64,000 nt of DNA from Pseudomonadota bacterium (GCA_947454465.1 CANGJP010000003.1:44506-108505); one strand, 5' to 3'; shown: positions 46,031 through 54,925, counted from the stretch's first letter. Translations and numbers: made by a program. The notes: generated from the letters alone by a model not told the origin.

Positions 46031-47248
46031 ATGACTGACACGATCCCTGCTGGTAACGAACCCATCCTGCTCGCCTTCTCCGGCGGTCTAGACACTTCCT
46101 TTCTGGTGCCTTGGCTGAAAGAAAATTATGGCCGACCAGTGATTACCGTCACTGTCGATACCGGTGGCATTGATGCACAAGCCGCCAAAGTACTCGAACA
46201 ACGCGCGCTGACCTACGGTGCGCAGCAGCAAATTTTGGTGGAAGCTAAACCCACGTACTTCGATCAAGTCTTGAAGTACTTGATCATGGGTAACGTCCGT
46301 CGTGGCAACCTGTATCCGTTATGCGTAGGCGCTGAACGCGTCATGCAAGCCCAAATCATTGCTGAATATGCCCGCAAGCTCGGCACCAAAATTGTCGCGC
46401 ACGGCTGTACTGCGGCCGGTAATGATCAGGTTCGCTTTGAAGTAGCACTACGTACGCTTGCGCCTGAACTGACCATTCTTGCGCCGGTACGTGATCGCGC
46501 CTTTAAGCGTCCGGAACAATTGAAGTATTTGCAGGACAAGAACTTGCCACTGCCACCTTATGGCGCAGCGTACTCGGTGAATCGTGGTCTGTGGGGTGTC
46601 ACTATTGGCGGCAAGGAGACGCTGACATCGAATGACACCATTCCTGACAGCGCGTGGGTGCTATCTAAAGATGCGTTCAGCACTCCACAAGCACCTGAAG
46701 TACACACCATCGGCTTCGATAAAGGCATTCCTTGTAGTGTCGATGGCGTCACTCTTAATGCCGTAGACGTCATTGAAAAGCTGGAAAGTATTGGCGCTAA
46801 ATTTGGCGTGGGCCGCGGCATTCATGTCGGCGATACCATCATTGGCACCAAGGGTCGTGTGGCTTTTGAAGCACCTGCTGCCGATGTGTTACTCAATGCT
46901 CATCGTGAACTGGAAAAATTAGTGCTCACGGGTCGTCAAACTCGCATTAAAGACAGCGTTGCCGCACCTTACGGTGACTTAGTGCATGAAGGCCAACACT
47001 TAGATCCCGTATGTCGCGACATTGAAGCCCTCTTGGTGTCTTCACAGCAACGTGTCACGGGTGAAGTCAAAGTGATGTATCGACCAGGCATGGCCTTTAT
47101 TGAAGGCGTTACTTCTAAATACTCCATCATGGCTGCATCGAAGGGAGTTTATGGCGAAGCTGCTGGCGAATGGACCGCTGCCGATGCACTGGGCTTTTCT
47201 AAAATGCTGTCGTTGACCGGTTCATTCTGGCAACGCGCAGGTAAATAA
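46031..47248 (+). CDS. argG: Argininosuccinate synthase
   Basis: A 405-residue enzyme (ATG 46031, the upstream TTG frame adds only four codons) that joins citrulline and aspartate using ATP. The N-type ATP pyrophosphatase motif AFSGGLDTSFLVPWL and the region AHGCTAAGNDQVRFE are seen, as are KGRVAFEAPAADVL and ARPG-like YRPGMAFIEGV. The second gene of the arg operon. Confidence 0.96.
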   Translation: MTDTIPAGNEPILLAFSGGLDTSFLVPWLKENYGRPVITVTVDTGGIDAQAAKVLEQRALTYGAQQQILVEAKPTYFDQVLKYLIMGNVRRGNLYPLCVGAERVMQAQIIAEYARKLGTKIVAHGCTAAGNDQVRFEVALRTLAPELTILAPVRDRAFKRPEQLKYLQDKNLPLPPYGAAYSVNRGLWGVTIGGKETLTSNDTIPDSAWVLSKDAFSTPQAPEVHTIGFDKGIPCSVDGVTLNAVDVIEKLESIGAKFGVGRGIHVGDTIIGTKGRVAFEAPAADVLLNAHRELEKLVLTGRQTRIKDSVAAPYGDLVHEGQHLDPVCRDIEALLVSSQQRVTGEVKVMYRPGMAFIEGVTSKYSIMAASKGVYGEAAGEWTAADALGFSKMLSLTGSFWQRAGK

Positions 47249-47299
47249 TTCTTTTTATCCACTCTTATGCTGTGAAGCCAGAGTTAAATAGGCAAGCGA

Positions 47300-48391
47300 A
47301 TGAAGACTGTTGTCGTAGATAAGATCGCATCCATCACTCAAGCCCTGAACTTGAGCCGTGAATTGCGCATTGAAACGCAGAACATGCCGTGCGAAGAAGG
47401 CGTGGTGTTGGTGGTTGAAATTCTCACCAATAAATCCACGTACAACACACTGGAACTGACCAGCGGGCGTATGGCTAAAGTGGCACGTGGTGACATCGTG
47501 GTTGGCGCACTCGGTCACCGTCAGGCCTTGTTCGGTTATTCAGGTCACCTGCCTGAATCCGTCAAGGAAGGTGACATCATTCAAATGTTGAACATCGGTG
47601 GCGTGCTGGGTATTTGTGATTCAGCCAATCCAGATAAGGGCAAGCCTTTTGATTGCCGCGTGCTGGGTGTCGTATTGCAATTCCCCTTCCTAGGTGAACG
47701 CATCGGCGTGCCCGCTAAAGTTGGTTACAAACCACTCGACTTTAATGCCACGGTCAATACACGTGGCGTACCTGTCGTCGCCTTGGCCGGTACGTGCATG
47801 GAAGCCGGTAAAACGGCAGCGGCCTGCGTCATCGTATCGCGCATGCGTCATCGCGGCTTAAATGTGCATGCGTTCAAAGCGACTGGCGTGTCATTACGTC
47901 GCGACATTTTGGCAATGGAAGATGCTGGTGCGAAGAAAAGCGCGATTTTCACTGACTATGGCGTGGTCACCACCACCGCAAAAACCGGCCCTGCCATTAC
48001 CCGCACGCTTCTGACTGAAATGTCGCAGGGCGAGCCTGATGTGATTGTGTTTGAACTCGGCGATGGCTTGCTGGGCGCTTATGGTGTGGAAGCGATCTTA
48101 CTTGATCAAGACATCAAAAAATCACTGACTTCTGTCGTGCTCTCAGCAAATGACCCTGTCGCCGCATGGGGCGGTGTGAAATTGCTGCGCGAAAAATTCG
48201 GCATTGAGCCGAGTGTTGTGACAGGTCCTTCAACAGATAACGCCGTGGGCGTGAATATCATTCGCGACCAAATGGGTGTGCCTGCATTCAATGCGATGAC
48301 CGATGGCGTCGCCTTGGGCGACTGCGTGATTGACAGCCTGAAGCTGCCTGCACATGTGTTGGCTAAAGCTCATGTGGAGCAGTCCACATGA
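47300..48391 (+). CDS. P-loop protein of the arginine operon, DUF1611/DgcN-like C-terminal half
   Basis: A 363-residue protein of no certain name. The N-terminal ~150 residues form a beta-rich domain (MAKVARGDIVVGALGHRQ, KEGDIIQMLNIGG). Then a P-loop ALAGTCMEAGKTAA (Gly-Lys-Thr at 170-172), FKATGV, a Walker-B-like EPDVIVFELGDGLLGAYG (about 245-262), LSANDP, and the C-terminal GPSTDNAVGVNIIRDQMGVP. This layout resembles the C-terminal domain of DUF1611, a family containing DgcN, reported as a D-glutamate N-acetyltransferase. Its stop overlaps argC (ATGA) and all neighbours are arg genes, so a role in arginine synthesis is likely. It could supply the acylation step, since no argA or argJ is in the cluster. 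A GTPase-like or regulatory role is the alternative. Confidence 0.65.
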   Translation: MKTVVVDKIASITQALNLSRELRIETQNMPCEEGVVLVVEILTNKSTYNTLELTSGRMAKVARGDIVVGALGHRQALFGYSGHLPESVKEGDIIQMLNIGGVLGICDSANPDKGKPFDCRVLGVVLQFPFLGERIGVPAKVGYKPLDFNATVNTRGVPVVALAGTCMEAGKTAAACVIVSRMRHRGLNVHAFKATGVSLRRDILAMEDAGAKKSAIFTDYGVVTTTAKTGPAITRTLLTEMSQGEPDVIVFELGDGLLGAYGVEAILLDQDIKKSLTSVVLSANDPVAAWGGVKLLREKFGIEPSVVTGPSTDNAVGVNIIRDQMGVPAFNAMTDGVALGDCVIDSLKLPAHVLAKAHVEQST

Positions 48392-49449
48392 GTCACACAG
48401 TCCCAACGATTGTTCTAGGTGGTACCGGTTATGTAGCCGGTGAATTGCTACGCCTGATCGCTGGTCATCCTAAATTAGAATTGAAAGCCATTCTGTCTGA
48501 TAGCCAACCGGGTGAATTAGTCAGCAAGGCCTTTCCTCATTTAGCGAGTGTATACCCGCAATTGCAATACTCCAGCTTGGAGCAAGTCTCGCAATTGGTC
48601 ACCACGTTGCCGAAATCAGCTATTCTGGCTGCGGCACCACATGGCGTATCTCACAAATTACTTGATGGTTTATTGGCTGCGGCTGAACAAGCCGGCACCC
48701 ATCCTGTCGTGGTAGATATTTCAGCCGACTATCGTTATGCAACTGCCGAAGCGTATGAAGCAGTTTACAAACACACACATGGTGCACCTTCACGCATTAA
48801 AGACTTTACTTGTGCGGTACCGGAACATTTAAGCCAAGCCCTAACTAAACACGTTGCGCATCCAGGATGTTTTGCTACATCCCTATTGCTTTCTAGCGTG
48901 CCATTACTGAAATTAGGTTTAGTCGAGCCGCGTCTATTTGCATCTGCGATTACGGGCAGCACCGGTTCTGGACGCACGCCGACGGCAGGTACACATCATC
49001 CGCAACGACATAGTGATTTGTATGCCTACAATCCATTGGCACATCGTCATGCACCTGAAGTCACCGAAATTGCTTTGGCAGCTTCAGGCGTTCAAGCTGA
49101 ATTTTGTTTCGTGCCACATTCAGGCCCTTTCGCGCGCGGCATTCACACCACAATTCAAGCTACTGCAGTGAAGCCCATTAAAACGGCTGACTTGGTTGCA
49201 GCGTTGCGTGAGTTTTATCAGCACTCACCCTTCGTACGCGTCAGCAATGACATGCCACGCATTAAAGATGTGGTGACCAGCAACTATGCACACATCAGTG
49301 CTGCAGCCAATGGCAATACCATTGCGGTAATGTGCGCCATCGATAACCTCACTAAAGGTGCTGCCGGCGGCGCAGTGCAATGGATGAATCGCCTACTGGG
49401 CTTTGATGAAACTCTGGGTTTAATTACGCCTGCGCCGGGCTGGACCTGA
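48388..49449 (+). CDS. argC: N-acyl-gamma-glutamyl-phosphate reductase
   Basis: A 353-residue ArgC. The Rossmann motif VLGGTGYVAGELLRLIAGHP is followed by the active-site Cys161 in AHPGCFATSLLLS and ITGSTGSGRTPTAGTHHP, with a conserved His in FVPHSGPFARGIHTT. It reduces N-acylglutamyl-phosphate to the semialdehyde with NADPH; whether the acyl group is acetyl or succinyl is open here. Start overlaps the upstream P-loop gene by 4 nt. Confidence 0.95.
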   Translation: MSHTVPTIVLGGTGYVAGELLRLIAGHPKLELKAILSDSQPGELVSKAFPHLASVYPQLQYSSLEQVSQLVTTLPKSAILAAAPHGVSHKLLDGLLAAAEQAGTHPVVVDISADYRYATAEAYEAVYKHTHGAPSRIKDFTCAVPEHLSQALTKHVAHPGCFATSLLLSSVPLLKLGLVEPRLFASAITGSTGSGRTPTAGTHHPQRHSDLYAYNPLAHRHAPEVTEIALAASGVQAEFCFVPHSGPFARGIHTTIQATAVKPIKTADLVAALREFYQHSPFVRVSNDMPRIKDVVTSNYAHISAAANGNTIAVMCAIDNLTKGAAGGAVQWMNRLLGFDETLGLITPAPGWT

Positions 49450-49468
49450 GCGCACTGTTGAGGTTGAT

Positions 49469-50647
49469 ATGAATACGCAAAACGTTGCAACGCTTCCCAT
49501 CACACCAGATGAGCCTGATCATCTAGCCAAGGTGTATGCGCAATTTCCATTAGAAGTAGTTGATTCCAAGGGCGTCTATCTGCATACGCCGGATGGTCGC
49601 AAAGTACTGGATATGTATGGTGGTCATGCGGTAGCGGCCGTCGGCTATGGTCATCCCCGTTGGGTCGAGGCATTAACCAACCAAGCACATGCACTGGCCT
49701 TTCAAAGTAACGCTGTGCCCTTAGATGTGCGTGCCCGTGCCGCAACAAAGTTAGCAAAGTTCTGTGGTATCGGCATGAACACCGTGTTCTTTGTGAACTC
49801 GGGGGCTGAGGCGAATGAAAATGCTTTAAAGATTGCACTGAAGATGACAGGTCGTCGTCAGGTTGTCGCTGTTGAAGGCAGCTTTCATGGCCGTACTGCG
49901 GCAGCAGGCGCGGTCACATGGGGCGCAATGAAAAAATGGTATGGCTTTCCACAAGCGCCTTTCGATGTGCAATTTTTACCGTGTGATGATGTGACCGCGG
50001 TGCAAACCACGATTACAGAACACACTGGCGCAGTCATCGTTGAACCCATTCAAGGTGTCGCCGGTGCACGTGATTTATCCAAAGAATTCTTAGCGGCCAT
50101 TCGTCAACGTTGTAACGAAACCGGCACCATTTTGATTTTTGATGAAGTGCAATGCGGCATGGGTCGAAGCGGTTACCCGTTTGCAGCGAATTTTTACGGC
50201 ATCACACCCGACATCATCACCACAGCTAAAGCGTTAGGTGCGGGCTTTCCGGTGTCTGCGGTACTGATGAATGATTGTGTAGCAACCACCTTAAAAATGG
50301 ATGATATGGGCACCACATTCGGTGGCGGCCCGATGGCATGCGCCATGGTCGAAGTTGTGGTGGACATCATTCAAGATGAAGGTCTGCTAAATAATATTCG
50401 TGAACGCTCTGCTGAAATTCGCCAGAAATGTATTGTTGGTCCGGTCACCGCTATTCAAGGCGCAGGTATGTTACTTGGGCTTCGCACCACTCGACCTGCT
50501 AAAGAAATTCAAGCTGAACTGCTCAAGCGTGACATTCTTACCGGCACCAGCGGCGATCCTCATATCGTGCGTATCCTTGCGCCATATGTATTGGAATCAC
50601 AGCATGTCGATGCCCTACGTGCCGCATTATTGGATATAGGTCATTAA
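49469..50647 (+). CDS. argD: N-acylornithine aminotransferase
   Basis: A 392-residue class III PLP-dependent aminotransferase. Motifs: DMYGGHAVAAVGYGHP, FVNSGAEANENALKIA, SFHGRTAAAGAVTW, the PLP Asp in IFDEVQCGMGRSG and the Lys in TTAKALGAGFPVSAV. Within the arg operon it must convert N-acylglutamate semialdehyde into N-acylornithine with glutamate as donor. Begins 19 nt after argC. Confidence 0.95.
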   Translation: MNTQNVATLPITPDEPDHLAKVYAQFPLEVVDSKGVYLHTPDGRKVLDMYGGHAVAAVGYGHPRWVEALTNQAHALAFQSNAVPLDVRARAATKLAKFCGIGMNTVFFVNSGAEANENALKIALKMTGRRQVVAVEGSFHGRTAAAGAVTWGAMKKWYGFPQAPFDVQFLPCDDVTAVQTTITEHTGAVIVEPIQGVAGARDLSKEFLAAIRQRCNETGTILIFDEVQCGMGRSGYPFAANFYGITPDIITTAKALGAGFPVSAVLMNDCVATTLKMDDMGTTFGGGPMACAMVEVVVDIIQDEGLLNNIRERSAEIRQKCIVGPVTAIQGAGMLLGLRTTRPAKEIQAELLKRDILTGTSGDPHIVRILAPYVLESQHVDALRAALLDIGH

Positions 50648-50683
50648 CCCACTGGCCTGAACACACTATCACTCCGAGCCATC

Positions 50684-51685
50684 ATGCAACGATTTTTAGA
50701 CTTGGCTGATTTTGAACGTGCTGAAGTAAAAGACCTACTGGGTCTGGCCGCACGGCTGCAACAACATCCCGACCCCCATGCACTTGCTGGAAAGGTGTTG
50801 GGATTACTGTTCATGAATCCTTCACTGCGTACGCTTGCATCATTTCAAAGCGGCATGATGCGTTTGGGTGGCTCGGTGTTTGTGGTCACGCCCGGACAAG
50901 GCACGTGGCAACTGGAAACTCGCAATGGCGCGGTAATGAATGGCACAGCAGCCGAACATATCAAAGAGGCTATTCCGGTCATGGCCTCATACTGCGATGC
51001 ACTCGGCGTGCGTATGTTTGCTGAAGGTAAAAACCTACACGCCGACATCAATGAAACGGGCTTCAAGATGATTGCGGATCTGTGCGACAAGCCACTCATC
51101 AATTTGGAATCCGCAGTGAATCATCCCTGCCAAGCGCTGGCCGACTGGTACACCATGGATGAACTAAACGTGCCCGAGCGTGGCAAGTTCGTGATGTCAT
51201 GGGTGAACCACCCGCGAGCGCTACCGCTTGCTGTGCCTTCTGCCACAGTGCAAATGGCGGCTATGCGTGGCATGGAAGTAGTGGTGTTGCGTCCTGATGG
51301 TTATGCACTGCCCGATGCGATCATGGAAAAAGCGCGCGCGGCGGCTAAAGCTTCAGGCGGCATTGTTACTGAAACCACTGATCGCCATGCCGCTTTGAAA
51401 GGCGCACAAGTGGTATATGCCAAAGAATGGGGCTCACCCCAACATTATGGCGATGCCGAGGCTGAAACACGGCTGCGCGAAGATTTAATGGATTGGTGCG
51501 TAAAAGACAGTTGGTTTAAACATACCGATCCTGACTGCCACTTGATGCACTGTTTACCGGTACGCCGTAATGTTGCTGTTGACGATGAAGTACTGGACGG
51601 CTCACACAGTGTGGTGATTCGTGAAGCTTTCAACCGCATGGTGGTGCAAATGGCCGTACTGCATCGACTGTTACGCAACAAATAA
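50684..51685 (+). CDS. argF': N-acylornithine carbamoyltransferase, probably N-succinyl type
   Basis: A 333-residue transcarbamylase. It has the carbamoyl-phosphate motif FMNPSLRTLASF in place of the STRT of true ornithine transcarbamylase, WVNHPRALPLAVP, and MHCLPVRRNV with Cys290. These mark the N-acylornithine transcarbamylases (Xanthomonas AOTCase, Bacteroides SOTCase). The 80s-90s loop VMNGTAAEH carries Ala90 where Xanthomonas has Glu92 (N-acetyl) and B. fragilis has Pro90 (N-succinyl). From published mutagenesis, Ala at this position gives succinyl specificity, so I predict N-succinylornithine as substrate. Product would be N-acylcitrulline, which needs a deacylase before ArgG; that gene is not in the window. 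Confidence 0.88.
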   Translation: MQRFLDLADFERAEVKDLLGLAARLQQHPDPHALAGKVLGLLFMNPSLRTLASFQSGMMRLGGSVFVVTPGQGTWQLETRNGAVMNGTAAEHIKEAIPVMASYCDALGVRMFAEGKNLHADINETGFKMIADLCDKPLINLESAVNHPCQALADWYTMDELNVPERGKFVMSWVNHPRALPLAVPSATVQMAAMRGMEVVVLRPDGYALPDAIMEKARAAAKASGGIVTETTDRHAALKGAQVVYAKEWGSPQHYGDAEAETRLREDLMDWCVKDSWFKHTDPDCHLMHCLPVRRNVAVDDEVLDGSHSVVIREAFNRMVVQMAVLHRLLRNK

Positions 51686-51779
51686 GTTAATTGAATCTGG
51701 CATCAACCAGATTTTCATCGACTACCGACACGCCGCAGTTATTCACAGAACATTATTTTAGTTATTACGAGTTACTTAT

Positions 51780-52700
51780 ATGTCCATCCACACCGATCCC
51801 ATGGTTACAGTCAGTGCGTTAAAGAGCGCCGCGCCCTATATCCGCCTGTACAAAGGCAAGGTGTTCATCATCAAAGCCAGCGGCGGCGTGTTTGGTAATC
51901 CCGATGCCACGCGTTCATTAATGGAACAAGTCGCCATCCTGCATCAAGTAGGCATTCGTGTGGTCATTGTGCACGGTGGCGGTGAACAACTGACCGGTAT
52001 TCAACAATCCATGGGCATTGAACCCCGCATGGTGGCCGGTCGTCGTGTCACCGATGCCAAGTCGATTGAAGTCACCAGCATGGTGCTCAATGGTTTAGTC
52101 AACACACAAATTCTTGGCATCTGTCGTGAACTGTCCATTAACGCCGTCGGTGTCAGCGGTGTCGATGCTGGCTTGATTAAAGCGCACAAACGTCCACCTG
52201 TTGTTGTGAATGGCGAGACTGTGGATTACGGCTTTGTCGGTGACATTGATTTGGTTGATGCCAAAGTGTTGCAACAATTACTCGATGATGGCTTGATGCC
52301 CGTGGTCAGCCCTGTCTCTTGTGATGACAAAGGCGTATTGCTCAACATCAATGCAGACACCGTGGCTGCAGCAATCGGTTCGGCATTGAATGCTGAAAAA
52401 CTTATGTTGGTCACCGGCGCACCGGGCATCATGGAGTCTTTGGAAGATCCCCATTCGTTGGTGTCTTATACCGACTTGAATGGTCTAAAAAAACTCAAAG
52501 ACCAAGGCAGCTTGAAAGACGGCATGTTGCCAAAAGCCACTGCTATTGAATCGGCTATCAAAGGCGGCGTGCGTCGCGTGCATTGCATTTCTTACAAAAC
52601 GCCAGATAGCGTATTGATTGAAGTATTCACCAATGAAGGCACGGGCACATTGATTGTGGAAGACATCAAGGCACTGACTGCGGCCGAGCAAGGCAAGTAA
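51780..52700 (+). CDS. argB: N-acylglutamate kinase
   Basis: A 306-residue amino-acid kinase. Motifs: KASGGVFGN with the active-site Lys, IVHGGGEQLTGIQQSMGIEP, GRRVTDAKSIEV, and the C-terminal NADTVAAAIGSAL and GSLKDGMLPKATAI. The VDYGFVGDIDLVDA segment and the GRRVTDA variant (instead of GLRVTDA) recall Bacteroides ArgB, which uses N-succinylglutamate. Longer N terminus than E. coli ArgB (about 20 residues). Between argF' and argH in the operon. Confidence 0.93.
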   Translation: MSIHTDPMVTVSALKSAAPYIRLYKGKVFIIKASGGVFGNPDATRSLMEQVAILHQVGIRVVIVHGGGEQLTGIQQSMGIEPRMVAGRRVTDAKSIEVTSMVLNGLVNTQILGICRELSINAVGVSGVDAGLIKAHKRPPVVVNGETVDYGFVGDIDLVDAKVLQQLLDDGLMPVVSPVSCDDKGVLLNINADTVAAAIGSALNAEKLMLVTGAPGIMESLEDPHSLVSYTDLNGLKKLKDQGSLKDGMLPKATAIESAIKGGVRRVHCISYKTPDSVLIEVFTNEGTGTLIVEDIKALTAAEQGK

Positions 52701-52753
52701 TTGCATGCTTAACTGCCAGATCGCATTCATCGGCCCACATATCGGAAAACATC

Positions 52754-53938
52754 ATGTCTAGACTTTGGGACAAAGGTGCACCCCTCGATTCACGCGTGTT
52801 GCAATATACCGCCGGTGACGATCATGCCTTGGACAATCGATTGGTAGCTTACGACGTGCGTGCATCCATTGCACATGCACAAATGCTCACAACTCAAGGC
52901 TTACTGTCTGCTGAAGATTGCAAATTGATTTGCGATGGCCTTACCGCCATTGGTAATGAACATACCCAAGGCAAGTGGCAAGTCACGCTAGAACATGAAG
53001 ATGGTCAGACCGCACTGGAAACATTACTCACGCAACGCATCGGTCAAGCTGGTGCGCGCGTGCATTTAGGTCGCTCACGTAACGATCAAGTGCTGACTGC
53101 CCTGCGTTTATATTTACGCGATGCCACCAGTGATTTGAATGAAGCCGTACTGAATGTCGCTACTGCGTTAGATGCATTAGGTGAACGTGAAGCAGATACC
53201 GCGTTACCCGGTTACACACACATGCAACAAGCCATGCCTAGTTCAGTGAAGCTCTGGGCCGGTGGCTTTGCCGCTGAATTGCGAGATGATGCGGCGGGCT
53301 TGATGCATGTGCAGCGACGTGTCGGCAAGAGCCCCTTAGGTTCAGCCGCAGGGTATGGCACACCTAACTTGCCATTGAATCGTGCAGCCACGGCGAAAGC
53401 ACTGGGCTTTAATGAAGTGCATGAACCGGTCACCGCGGTACAACTGTCACGCGGCAAAGCCGAAGCGCAATTGTTATTTGAAATTTCCATGGTGATGCAG
53501 GATGTCGCACGCCTGTCTTCTGACCTGTGTTTGTTCTACACGCAGGAGTTTGCGTTCGTCTCGCTACCCGATGCTTTCACCACCGGCTCATCCATCATGC
53601 CGCAAAAGCGTAACCCTGATGTATTCGAATTGATTCGTGGTCGTTCTGCGGCTGCACAGGCGGCGTTGTTTGAAGTGCTAGGCATTGTCGCCAAGCTACC
53701 TTCAGGTTATCAACGTGATTTGCAGCTGATCAAAGTACCGCTGTTCCGCGCTATTGATTTATGCAGCGAAACACTCAATATTCTTGCCCCTGCATTAGCG
53801 GAAGTGAAATTCAGAAAAGAAAATATCTCGATGGATGCGTCAATACACGCGGCAGCAGAAGCCTATGAGTTGGTAAAGAATGAAGGCATTCCGTTTCGGG
53901 AAGCATACGTTCGGGTTGGGAAGAAGTATTTGAAATAG
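52754..53938 (+). CDS. argH: Argininosuccinate lyase, short form
   Basis: A 394-residue member of the fumarase/aspartase superfamily, clearly ArgH by HLGRSRNDQVLTALRLY, LPGYTHMQQAMPSS, SPLGSAAGYGTPNLPLNR and the flexible catalytic loop TTGSSIMPQKRNPDVFEL. The protein ends right after GIPFREAYVRVGKKYLK, about 50-60 residues before the usual C terminus (430-460 residues). The tail after this point is variable in Xanthomonas- and Bacteroides-type ArgH, so the enzyme may still work. No frameshift is apparent downstream. Last gene of the operon. Confidence 0.93.
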   Translation: MSRLWDKGAPLDSRVLQYTAGDDHALDNRLVAYDVRASIAHAQMLTTQGLLSAEDCKLICDGLTAIGNEHTQGKWQVTLEHEDGQTALETLLTQRIGQAGARVHLGRSRNDQVLTALRLYLRDATSDLNEAVLNVATALDALGEREADTALPGYTHMQQAMPSSVKLWAGGFAAELRDDAAGLMHVQRRVGKSPLGSAAGYGTPNLPLNRAATAKALGFNEVHEPVTAVQLSRGKAEAQLLFEISMVMQDVARLSSDLCLFYTQEFAFVSLPDAFTTGSSIMPQKRNPDVFELIRGRSAAAQAALFEVLGIVAKLPSGYQRDLQLIKVPLFRAIDLCSETLNILAPALAEVKFRKENISMDASIHAAAEAYELVKNEGIPFREAYVRVGKKYLK

Positions 53939-53959
53939 CTATCTAAGCTAATATCGCTT

Positions 53960-54325
53960 ATGAAATTTATTCAACTTATATGTCTTTCGGCTTTACTCTT
54001 TAATCTATCTCTAGCAAATGAAATTGCGCTCTTGAGAAATGATGGAATAGAGTCTTACTACTACGAAAAAGACACTCTTAGAAGAACCAACCAATTCGTT
54101 TTGGTTTGGGACCTTACTATAAAAAATAAAACAAAAAATAGTGAGCGGCTAACTGAGTTTGATTGCCAAAAAAGTTTATACAGACAACTTTCTCATCGAG
54201 TATTCACCTCACAAACAGAGGTAATTAGTAGCGACTTTATTTACAAAGAGTGGTTCGAAATACCAAAACCAGACCAGATAACTGGACAACTCTTTAAGAT
54301 AGTTTGCTCGGGTGTAGCTAAGTAA
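53960..54325 (+). CDS. Small exported protein, A+T-rich
   Basis: A 121-residue protein with a clear signal peptide (MKFIQLICLSALLFNLSLA). The mature part has two Cys residues (DCQKSL and IVCSGVAK) that could pair. The layout resembles the surface-adhesin-E/CNP1-like group of small exported proteins with unknown function, but the match is weak. The DNA is visibly A+T-richer than the flanking argH and thioesterase genes, which hints at transfer. Confidence 0.65.
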   Translation: MKFIQLICLSALLFNLSLANEIALLRNDGIESYYYEKDTLRRTNQFVLVWDLTIKNKTKNSERLTEFDCQKSLYRQLSHRVFTSQTEVISSDFIYKEWFEIPKPDQITGQLFKIVCSGVAK

Positions 54326-54343
54326 AAAATCTATGGTTTTTTA

Positions 54344-54823
54344 TTACTGGTTTTTCTTCGACAAAAACTGCATCTCCTCGCCAATCAACTTACGCATTTC
54401 CATCAATTTGATGGCCTTTGAATGATGCAACTTATCTTCTTCTGTTTGGGGCACCCACTCAGGCACTTGCATCGGCTGACCGGATTCATCCATTGCAACC
54501 ATGATCACAATACACTGTGTGGTTAAGCGACGATTGAGTGCTTTAGGATCGCAAGCATTCACGTGCAAAGCGATATGCATAGAAGTGTTGCCGGTGTAAA
54601 TAATCTTGGCATCCACTTCGACCAAGTTGCCCACATGAATGGGCGCTAAGAAGCGAATGCCGCCGGCATACACCGTGACGCAATAACGACCGCTCCACCC
54701 CGCGGCACAGGCATAGGCTGCCAAGTCGATCCACTTCATCACGGCGCCACCATGCACCTTGCCGCCAAAATTGACGTCCTGCGGCTCGGCTAAAAAACGT
54801 AAGGTAATGTCACGCTGGTGCAC
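54344..54823 (-). CDS. Hotdog-fold acyl-CoA thioesterase
   Basis: A 159-residue protein with GTG start. The hotdog motif NFGGKVHGGAVMKWIDLAAYACA contains the conserved Gly-Gly before the long helix, and VEVDAKIIYTGNTSMHI follows. This is the YciA/BFIT-like acyl-CoA thioesterase pattern (cytosolic hydrolysis of acyl-CoA). The last ~30 residues are a charged helical tail. Convergent with the small exported-protein gene. Confidence 0.87.
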   Translation of the reverse strand: MHQRDITLRFLAEPQDVNFGGKVHGGAVMKWIDLAAYACAAGWSGRYCVTVYAGGIRFLAPIHVGNLVEVDAKIIYTGNTSMHIALHVNACDPKALNRRLTTQCIVIMVAMDESGQPMQVPEWVPQTEEDKLHHSKAIKLMEMRKLIGEEMQFLSKKNQ

Positions 54824-54925
54824 GGTTTAAATTCCAAAGATTGATGATGGGAACAATACTCAAGCTAGATTAAACGCAACAGCCGATGCTGACTAGAGTT
54901 AGTTGTGATACAAGCTAGCCCCCGT

